A stretch of DNA of 64,000 nucleotides from Megalobrama amblycephala (lineage: Eukaryota; Chordata; Actinopteri; Cypriniformes; Xenocyprididae): assembly GCF_018812025.1 (NCBI RefSeq), contig NC_063054.1, positions 36,965,396-37,029,395 on the forward strand. The letters are read 5' to 3'. Shown piece after piece: positions 56,351-64,000 of this stretch (position 1 is its first letter; every line of letters starts with the position of its first letter). The notes under the pieces are model-generated. The model was given only the letters and a program-made list of their open reading frames with translations. It had not been told where the DNA came from and did no database searches. A program made the translations under genes and the position numbers.

Positions 56351-56616
56351 ATGATACTTTATCATTCCCACACCATGTTTTATTTTAGGTCAGATGAGTA
56401 AGATTTTACAACTGAGCACGTAAAATAGATTAGATGTGTTCGCTTTTGATGAAAATAGTAGCTTGATGTTGAGTTAGTGAGGTGTTAGGAGTTAGGGTTA
56501 GTGTTGGGTTGGAGTTAAAGAAATGTTTCAGGTTCAACATGACATCCACTCCCAGGCCTGTCGCAATCATGAATTTTGAAATGTGTTTGTCTGTTTTGTG
56601 TTGTATATAATATAAC

Positions 56617-57021
56617 ATGTGACCCTAGACCACAAAACCAGTCATAAGTCACACTGGCATATTTGTAGCAATAGCCAACAATACAGTGGTATGGGTCAAA
56701 ATTATCGATTTTTCTTTTATGCCAAAAATCATTAGGATATTAAGTAAAGATCGTGTTCCATGAAGTCAATTTCTTACCGTAAATGTATCAAACATTTATT
56801 TTTTGAGTGGATATGCATTGCTAAGGACTTCATTTGGACAACTTTAAAGGCATTTTCTTAATATTTTGATTTTTTTGCAACCTCAGATTCTAGATTTATC
56901 TCTGCCAAATACTGTCCTATCCCAACAAACATACATCAATGGAAAGATTATTTATTCAGTTTTCAGATGATGTATAAATCTCAATTTAAAAAAATTGACC
57001 CTTACGACCCTTAGGTCACAT
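56617..57021. mobile_element. Complete 405-bp MITE with ATGTGACC/GGTCACAT ends
   Basis: ATGTGACCCTAGACCACAAA (56617) to CTTACGACCCTTAGGTCACA (ending 57021) with internal blocks AAAATTATCGATTTTTCTTT, TATTAAGTAAAGATCGTGTT and TATTTATTCAGTTTTCAGAT. This is a recognised, very widespread fish non-autonomous element. It is inserted in TATAATA-rich sequence. Confidence 0.8.
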
Positions 57022-58075
57022 ATAATATAATATAATATAATATAATATAATAAGCCTATATAATACGTTTTAATGCAAAAATAATTTTTTTGTAAAAAAT
57101 GTTTTAAAATAATAAAAAATAATATAAAAATAATATTTATACAATTAATTTATAATATAATATAATAATAAAAGTTATAATAAATAGGCCAGTATAATAT
57201 GTTTTAATGCTAAGAAAATTTATAATATTTATTCATATAATATAATAAAAAATAAGAAAATAGGCCAGTATTATTTACATTTTAATGCTCTGAAAATTAA
57301 AAATATTTATAATATAATATAATATAATATAATTTATAATAAAATAGGCCAGTATTATTTACATTTTAATGCTGTGAAAATTAATAATATTTATAAAAAT
57401 ATAATATAATATAATATAATATAATATAATATAATATAATATAATATAATACAGTTTGATTCAACCCATAAAGCCTTCATGTCAACTACTAGGCCTGTCA
57501 CGATCATGCTTACGATTAATTGTCATACAAATAATTACTATTAATGATTTAATTATGTGTTGTTTGTCTGTTTTGTGTTGTATGTAATATAATATAAGCC
57601 CATATAATGCATTTTAATGCTGTAAAAATATTTATACAATTAATTATATAATTATTATAATTATATAATATAATAATATAAAAAATAATAAAATAGGCCT
57701 ATATAATTGACATTTTAATGCTGTGAAAATTAATATAATATAATATAATATAATATAATATAATATAATATAATATAATATAATATAATATAATACAATA
57801 CAATATAATATAATATAATATAATATAATAAAAATTATAATAAAATAGGCCAGTATTATTTACATTTTAATACTGTGAAAATTAAAAAATATTTATAAAA
57901 CTGTAATATAATATTATGATAAAAATGATAATAAAAAAGGCCAGTATTATTTACATTTTAATGCTAAGAAAATGAATAATATTTATAAAAATATAATACA
58001 ATATAATATAATATAATATAATATAATATAATATAATATAATATAATATAATATAATATAATATAATATATAATG
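57022..58075. repeat. (TATAA)n pentamer runs within a higher-order repeat
   Basis: Pure TATAA/AATAT runs occur at about 57022-57050, 57310-57332, 57397-57450, 57733-57795 and 57998-58070. They alternate with a recurring spacer, AGGCCAGTATTATTTACATT followed by TTAATGCTGTGAAAATTAA (near 57185, 57265, 57347, 57690, 57848 and 57940). A longer duplication is marked by AGGCCTGTC and GTTTGTCTGTTTTGTGTTGT, present at about 56555-56605 and 57490-57585. Confidence 0.85.
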
Positions 58076-58079
58076 CCAT

Positions 58080-59200
58080 TTGTGTATTTCTGAAGACAAT
58101 AAACATACGATTGCGACAATATATGGTTTATCTGTGTTCTAAACATTTCTGGTATTTTCATAAGAATAAAGTATATTTATAATGCAATTCTAATCGACAT
58201 AACCTTTATCACTGTATAGATTACTATAAAATAATATAGTTTCTGCTTCATTTTGTGATATGAAGCCACGTTAGATCACAATATACTGACAAAATAAAGT
58301 GAGTTTGGAGTAAAAACATCATTAAATGTTCTCTTTTGTTGGACAACAGGTTTGTAAACGCTTCTCATTACAAGTCTGAAAAGATGTTTATATATAGCTA
58401 CCAAAATTATAGATAAATTCATTGTGTTACTAATTGAAAATATGCAAGAAACATGTTATTGCCTCGATTAATTTATTTTTTCTGAATTTATTAATTTGGC
58501 ATGAATTTGAGAGAGCCAAAAGATCCAAATGCATGCAATTTTTACGGTTTCCTGAGTATTTGTGCCATAAACTGGAAACTATATAGTTGCATGTTTAATG
58601 CAGTGTGTGACTATAATATAATCACAGTTATGAACACCGAATCAGAACAAACGCAGATGGTATTACAATGATGACGACTCAATCCTCAGGTTAATCTTTA
58701 CAGATCCACCTCACCAGTATTTTCAGTGCTGTGAAAGATATACGGCTGTCTTGACACATTGACATCATTCCTTAAACATCTGCTGCTTAAAAAACGGTGA
58801 CATTTGTGGAGAAGCGCCATTCCAAAAAGGCCGTAATCGTTTACTCGAGCGCTCGGCGAGAGTTATAGTACAGAGGCGCACCAATAAACCGACGAGGCCT
58901 TTCCCCTTCCAGTTTATAGAGCTCTGTGAAATAAAATTAAACACTTGCCATCTCTTTGTCAGATGCATTATATGCGCAGACGTTATGAATGAGATGCATG
59001 TTTTTTTTTAATGATTCGAAAATGATTTGCAATCTTGCTTAAGACATCAAACTGTCAGCTCATTCATCTCTCTGGTAAAAGGGCTTTTGAAGCAGTAAAG
59101 ATATGAACACTGGGGGGAAAACGTTATACAATTTCCACTCGAAATAGGAAGCTAGGTCCTTCTGGGAGACACTAAATTGAAACTAAGGCTGTTTCTGATG
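58080..59200. other. Unique sequence, no gene recognised
   Basis: Mixed AT-rich sequence with a GC-richer patch at 58800-58920. No open frame or RNA structure could be supported. Confidence 0.4.
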
Positions 59201-59570
59201 GACCACAGGATATGCCTGCAAATTTAGACATATCAGAATGGTAAAAAAGTCTGTTAGTGCCCATTCATATAAACTGAATGGCTTGTAATGTTCTTGGCCC
59301 CTCGGAGAATACTCGCAAGGTTGAGCAGCGACAGCAGGAAGAGCTGAATGGTTTTGACATAACTTTATTTTAGTGCTCTACAGGTTTTCTCTCCTCCCTA
59401 CGGTTTAATGGTGTATTCCGCCGGGGTCCCGAAAGGAAGCGGCTAAAGCCTTGCTGCTCGGCCTCTGAGAGGATGTCATTTCAAGATGAACGCCAATTTA
59501 AGGCTTTTTCACACATCGGATTATTTTTTTTGTATTTGTTAGAAATCATGTCCAGCTTGGGCTTCTTGAT
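59200..59570. other. GC-balanced unique island, candidate conserved non-coding element
   Basis: Unique sequence with balanced composition (TTCCGCCGGGGTCCCGAAAG at 59417, GAAGCGGCTAAAGCCTTGCT at 59436). It runs directly into the segment that has been duplicated (59571-59745), so the presumed functional element may span both. Confidence 0.35.
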
Positions 59571-60192
59571 TAATCGAAATAAAAACCAAATCTCCACACG
59601 GCTTGTGCAACACGTGCCGAACTTCTGCCCATTCTTGTAATGAGAAGCGCTTATCAAATAAAGAGAAGCTGGACTTGAGGATTTCCGTCAAAATAAAAGC
59701 GATGGTTTCACGTTTGAAAATGAAGAAATGAAGATTGACATGAATATATATTATATAAATAAAAGCAATTTTATAGTTGTAATGTAAAATAAAAATATTA
59801 TTATTATATATTATATTTTTTTAAATACAATTTTTTTACAGTGAAATATTACAATAATATTCCAAATGAAGAAATTAAGACAGCCATAAATATATAGTTT
59901 ATAAATAAAAGCAATTTTACAGTTGTAATGTAAAATAAAAATATTATTATTATATATTATATTTTTTTAAATACTCTTTTTTACAGTGAAATATTACAAT
60001 AATATTGAAAATGAAGAAATTAAGACAGCCATAAATATATAGTTTATAAATAAAAGCAATTTTACAGTTGTAATGTAAAATAAAAATATTATTATTATAT
60101 ATTATATTTTTTTAAATACTCTTTTTTAAATATAAATATATAGTTTATAAATAAAAGCAATTTTACAGTTGTAATGTAAAATAAATCGAAAT
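59571..60192. repeat. First copy of a ~620-bp tandem duplication
   Basis: The first ~175 bp (59571-59745) is unique-looking and includes ATCGAAATAAAAACCAAATC, a CACGTG E-box (ACACGTGCCG at 59610) and GCGCTTATCAAATAAAG with a GATA core. The rest is a ~143-bp AT-rich repeat (TAAATAAAAGCAATTTTACA, GTTGTAATGTAAAATAAAAA) in about three and a half copies. Confidence 0.85.
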
Positions 60193-60814
60193 AAAATTAA
60201 TCGAAATAAAAACCAAATCTCCACACGGCTTGTGCAACACGTGCCGAACTTCTGCCCATTCTTGTAATGAGAAGCGCTTATCAAATAAAGAGAAGCTGGA
60301 CTTGAGGATTTCCGTCAAAATAAAAGCGATGGTTTCACGTTTGAAAATGAAGAAATGAAGATTGACATAAATATATATTATATAAATAAAAGCAATTTTA
60401 TAGTTGTAATGTAAAATAAAAATATTATTATTATATATTATATTTTTTAAATACTCTTTTTTAGAGTTAAATATTACAGTAATATTGAAAATGAAGAAAT
60501 TAAGACAGCCATAAATATAGTTTATAAATAAAAGCAATTTTACAGTTGTAATGTAAAATAAAAATATTATTATTATATATTATATTTTTTTAATACTCTT
60601 TTTTAAATATAAATATATAGTTTATAAATAAAAGCAATTTTACAGTTGTAATGTAAAATAAAAATATTATTATTATATATTATATTTTTTTAAATACTCT
60701 TTTTTAGAGTTAAATATTACAGTAATATTGAAAATGAAGAAATAAAGATAGACATAAATATATATTATATAAATAAAATAAATTTTACAGTTGTAATGAA
60801 ATAAAAATGAATTT
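60193..60814. repeat. Second copy of the ~620-bp tandem duplication
   Basis: Bases 60193-60367 repeat 59571-59745 with no difference that I can find by eye, followed by the same family of ~143-bp AT-rich repeats. Near identity implies a recent duplication or gene conversion. The AT-rich repeats continue in decayed form to about 61000. Confidence 0.85.
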
Positions 60815-61489
60815 TTAAAAAATATTGTTATATATTATATAATATTTTTAAATACTGTTTTTACAGTGAAATATAACAATAATATTCAAAATGACGAAAT
60901 TAAGAAAGACATAAATGTATAGTATGTAAATAAAAGTAATTTTACAGTTGTAAAATAAAAAATATTATTATTTAATATATATATTTAGCAATTTTTATAT
61001 TTTTAGTAGTAATATTAACAGTAAATATTATTTTATAGCCATATTTATATATAATTATAAAATCATTTTAAATTGCAATCACAAATTTAATCAGAAAAAT
61101 GTGCGCAAGGAATCAATTAATGGGCGTTTTTTGTTGCACTGATTCATTTTGAACCGAACATCTGAACAAACTGATTCACTAAAATGAATCAAACATCCCA
61201 ATGATTCTCTGGTGTTGCATTCTCAGAGCTGCAGCAAGGGGCGCTACAGATGACATCTGTGTGAATGATACTCTTCTTCTATTTTGTGTCATTGCAGAGA
61301 AGTTGCTAGAAGAGAATCTTGCCAAGCAGGTTGGTTAAAGTTACATAAATTATCATGCTTAAATTGGTTTAAAACATTTGAAGGAAACTTTTGCGCCCCC
61401 TTGAGCACTTAGGATTGATGGTGTTCAACAATACATTGACGTCTGCATTTGTGTTCTTGTGTACAGTATGTTTCTTCACTCAGGCAGAT

Positions 61490-61730
61490 ATAATGAACTG
61501 AGCTGATGTTCTTGCCAGCCCAGTTTGACAATTTCCTTTTATTTTATTGCCGAGGTGAGCTTTTAAAAGTAAACAAAGTCAGGGGACGCAGCGGCCCAAA
61601 CTGCACTTCAAACGAATGCTTCATATGTTTTCATGATTTGAGAGCAACAGTCTCATTTATACAGTCGGCCTGCGGCGTTATTTTTTGTTCATGTGTTTGC
61701 TTCACGGGCCGAAGGGAAGGATGATGCATC
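61490..61730. other. GC-balanced unique island before a hAT-like element
   Basis: AAGTCAGGGGACGCAGCGGC (61578) and CAGTCGGCCTGCGGCGTTAT (61662) lie in a short non-repetitive island. A 72-codon open frame here has no recognisable features. Candidate non-coding element. Confidence 0.3.
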
Positions 61731-61735
61731 TAGAT

Positions 61736-63492
61736 CAGGAGTGTCAAACTCATTTTAGGTTGAGGGCCGGATGGGAAAAAAACTTAATCATATGCGGGTG
61801 AATGACCTTTTTTAAATCTGACAATTAGCCTATATTATTATTAACCATACAAACTACAAATTAATAATACTAGAAAAACACATTGCTGCCTTCTTAAATT
61901 TTTTTTATTAGGGATGCCCTATGATTTTTCATGGCTGATTCCGATTTTTTACAAGCAAATTGGCCGATTCCGATACCGGTTTCTGATTTATTTTTTTCCC
62001 CACTTTAAACAAATTTATTTGTAGTTTATTTCCTCTATAACCAGGCCTTAAACCAAAAATATCTGTAGCCAAATATTTGAAATTAGAGGCAACCACTACA
62101 TTTGCATCATGATGCAAACACATGTAACATGAGCAGTTATATTTTTATTAAAATTAGATTGTATAATTTAAAGATTTAAAGGCACAATATGTAATTTTTG
62201 CCACTAGAGGTCGCTTATTCAAAACAAAGGCATAGCTTGATGACGTTGTCTTCACGCCTACAGCCGTTGGAAAAGAATCCGACTGGATGAGCTAATGCAT
62301 TACCGATTTATTAACATTACTGTAGTATGAAGCAGGGTGTGGCTGAAAGCCTTTGGATCGGAACGAGGCCACTGGAGCGATTGCTAATGAGAGACAATTA
62401 GCAATCATCTCGAGAGCAGTGGGACTTTTATTATGCCGCAGACGAACGCTTCTGCTTCTTCCAGTCAAGACTATGTGGGGTAATGCAGCGCTGTTTTGTC
62501 ATATTAGATACATTTGTGTGTTGAAAGTTGTGATAGTGCTACTCTGCGTTCACTCGGCAACTGATATGAGACACTTGTTGCACGCTGCAGTAAGCTAGAT
62601 CGATATTAGGTATGGTAAAACAAGAAAAACAAGATTTAACCAATAAGACTAATTGTGTTGAGCTATATAACATGATTAGTTTTCTGTTGATGAATGTATC
62701 CAAACAGTTGCTCATCTGTCTAATAAAACACATATTAATGTGTCTTTAGTGTTTCCATGGTTTCTACAAAATAAATCGAGGATAACGCCGGTATGATGTC
62801 ATTGATAGGTCCATGTCCTGGTTAAAATTGCTCATTTCTCTGGATTTAAACATTCTTGGAAACATTTGGGATCATGTAAGTATAAAAGTCAACAAAATGT
62901 ATAACATTGTTCTAGTGATTTTTGACTTTTGTTTTGTGAAATTGTGCTATAATTATGCTAGAAGACACCTGCATAAAACAAAAATCAGCAGATGGACGGA
63001 ATGAAAAATTCAAATTCACTCTCTGACAGTAGGTGGCGCTTATGGAACAGCAGCAATAGAGCGTTTCTGATCGTGATTAATTGTGTCCAAATAAAAGTCT
63101 GTGTTTACGTAATATATGTGTGTGTTCTGTGTATAATTATTATTATGTGCTTATAAACTCTACTGGTCACAGTGGACAAGAAAATGCCATTAAACTATTC
63201 TGATGTCACTTCCCTTTCATAGATAAATTCATAAAAAACCCCAATCTCCATTTCAATATTTAGATTTTTCTTCCTACATTTCACGAACAGTGAATATTTC
63301 CACACAAATTACATTTTGGGGAATGATTGCAAAGCAGTTTGTGTGCATGTCCAGAATAGAGATCGGCCAAAATATAACTTAAAAATTTTCCAATTTACAG
63401 CCGGTGCATCTCTGTTTTCTATTATTGTTCAGATCATCCCCCGGGCCGGATTGGACACCGTCTGTACGCGGGCCGTACGTTTGACACTCCTG
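61736..63492. mobile_element. hAT-like element with CAGGAGTGTCAAAC ends and nested insertions
   Basis: CAGGAGTGTCAAACTCATTT at 61736 is mirrored by GTTTGACACTCCTG (63479-63492). Flanks ATCTAGAT and ATCTGAAA agree at 5 of 8 positions, which could be an eroded 8-bp duplication. GGGCCGGAT near the left end is answered by CCGGGCCGGATTGGACACC on the right. Inside are a fragment starting TAGGGATGCCCTATGATTTT (61910) and a copy of the TTAAAGGCACA family (from 62176). Confidence 0.65.
62176..62960. mobile_element. Second copy of the TTAAAGGCACAATATG family
   Basis: It shares with 50001-50600 the left end, GCCACTAGAGGTCGCTTATT, CAGTAAGCTAGATCGATATT, AACATGATTAGTTTTCTGT and TTTCTACAAAATAAA. It also has an insert around 62275-62420 not present in the first copy. 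The right end is not visible, so the boundary is approximate. Confidence 0.6.
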
Positions 63493-63499
63493 ATCTGAA

Positions 63500-64000
63500 A
63501 CTCGAACTATCCATGCAGTCATATGTTAAATGAGTATCAGAGATTATTAGAAGGCCTGCATGGAATTAGTGACCGGATAGTTGACATGTTCTGTGGTGTG
63601 ACATGTGATACTCCATCTAAAACTATTTTAAACAGCTTTTTTATATATATATTATCACGCATGCAGCTTTTATTATGAGCTCATATTAATTGAGAGACCG
63701 CATGGAATATTTTAAAAATTCATTTATCACACCACAGGAGCGTTAAAATGAACTTATGAGGGAAAAAATGTTCACATTAATTACATGACTGAATCATTTG
63801 ACTTCATCAAACATTCATACAAGGCTGATCTAGGATCTGGCACTTGTTTTGCTCTTTTTAATAGGAAACTTTTATACACTAATGAGATCATTTTAAATTT
63901 AATGCCTGCTACAGGTCTCAAAAATGTTGGCACGGGGGCAATAAATGGCTGAAAAAGCAAGACATTTTGAAAAGATTCAGCTGGGAGGACATCTAGCAAC
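63500..64000. other. Unique sequence running into a transposon fragment at the window edge
   Basis: About 63500-63900 has no supportable gene. From about 63905, CAGGTCTCAAAAATGTTGGC, GGGGGCAATAAATGGCTGAA and CTGGGAGGACATCTAGCAAC match the start of a repeat I recall from fish genomes as a DNA-transposon end. It is cut by the window edge. Confidence 0.4.

Noticed and set aside
56460..56520. Telomere-like run (GTTAGGGTTAGTGTTGGGTT)
   Set aside because: Only about two TTAGGG-like units are present and they are degenerate, so it is not an interstitial telomere tract.
61298..61329. Possible 32-nt coding exon (AG at 61296-61297, reading KLLEENLAKQ)
   Set aside because: The donor GTTGGT is weak, the exon is very short, and no partner exon was found. 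Chance is likely.

Overview
The window looks like nuclear DNA of a ray-finned fish, most likely a cyprinid. It is AT-rich, has long (TA)n runs, and is crowded with short DNA-transposon relics and palindromic MITEs of types familiar from zebrafish and carp genomes. The only protein-coding gene I can name is dusp10 (MKP-5, a dual-specificity MAP kinase phosphatase). Its last two coding exons lie on the + strand at 860-1228 and 2910-3175, followed by a long 3' UTR that may run to a poly(A) signal at 6491. The upstream dusp10 exons lie outside the window.

The remaining ~57 kb is a gene desert downstream of dusp10. It contains: (1) large tandem arrays: a ~44-bp minisatellite at 7110-9625, a 53-bp minisatellite at 20316-24460 with higher-order duplications, a 118-bp array at 27697-28622 inside a hAT-like transposon, a ~150-170-bp array at 31405-32370, and a (TATAA)n-rich composite at 57022-58075; (2) many terminal-inverted-repeat elements, some with target-site duplications readable directly: 8-bp duplications at 27435-29096, 34429-35445 and 47832-49281 (hAT-like), and TTAA-bounded elements at 44142-46367, 45190-46317 and 50001-53201; several are nested; (3) islands of higher GC, non-repetitive sequence (about 9900-10760, 33840-34345, 38340-39235, 46560-47060, 56018-56350, 59200-59570, 61490-61730) that resemble conserved non-coding elements. 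A long desert next to a developmental signalling gene would fit a regulatory landscape, but this is inference.

A few spliced-exon-like segments occur on the + strand (30891-30999 with 31085-31108, 39335-39457, 50959-50976). They could belong to a non-coding RNA or to an unrecognised gene. None is proven.

The most interesting signals are: satellite arrays that seem to have grown from transposon terminal motifs; a recently duplicated ~620-bp block (59571-60192 / 60193-60814) that copies a unique, enhancer-like segment with almost no change; a 1.0-kb inverted-repeat-bounded element carrying a small intact ORF (40852-41118) that I cannot assign; and a ~950-bp nested AT palindrome in the last dusp10 intron. 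No rRNA gene, intact tRNA gene, CRISPR array or full-length transposase gene was seen.
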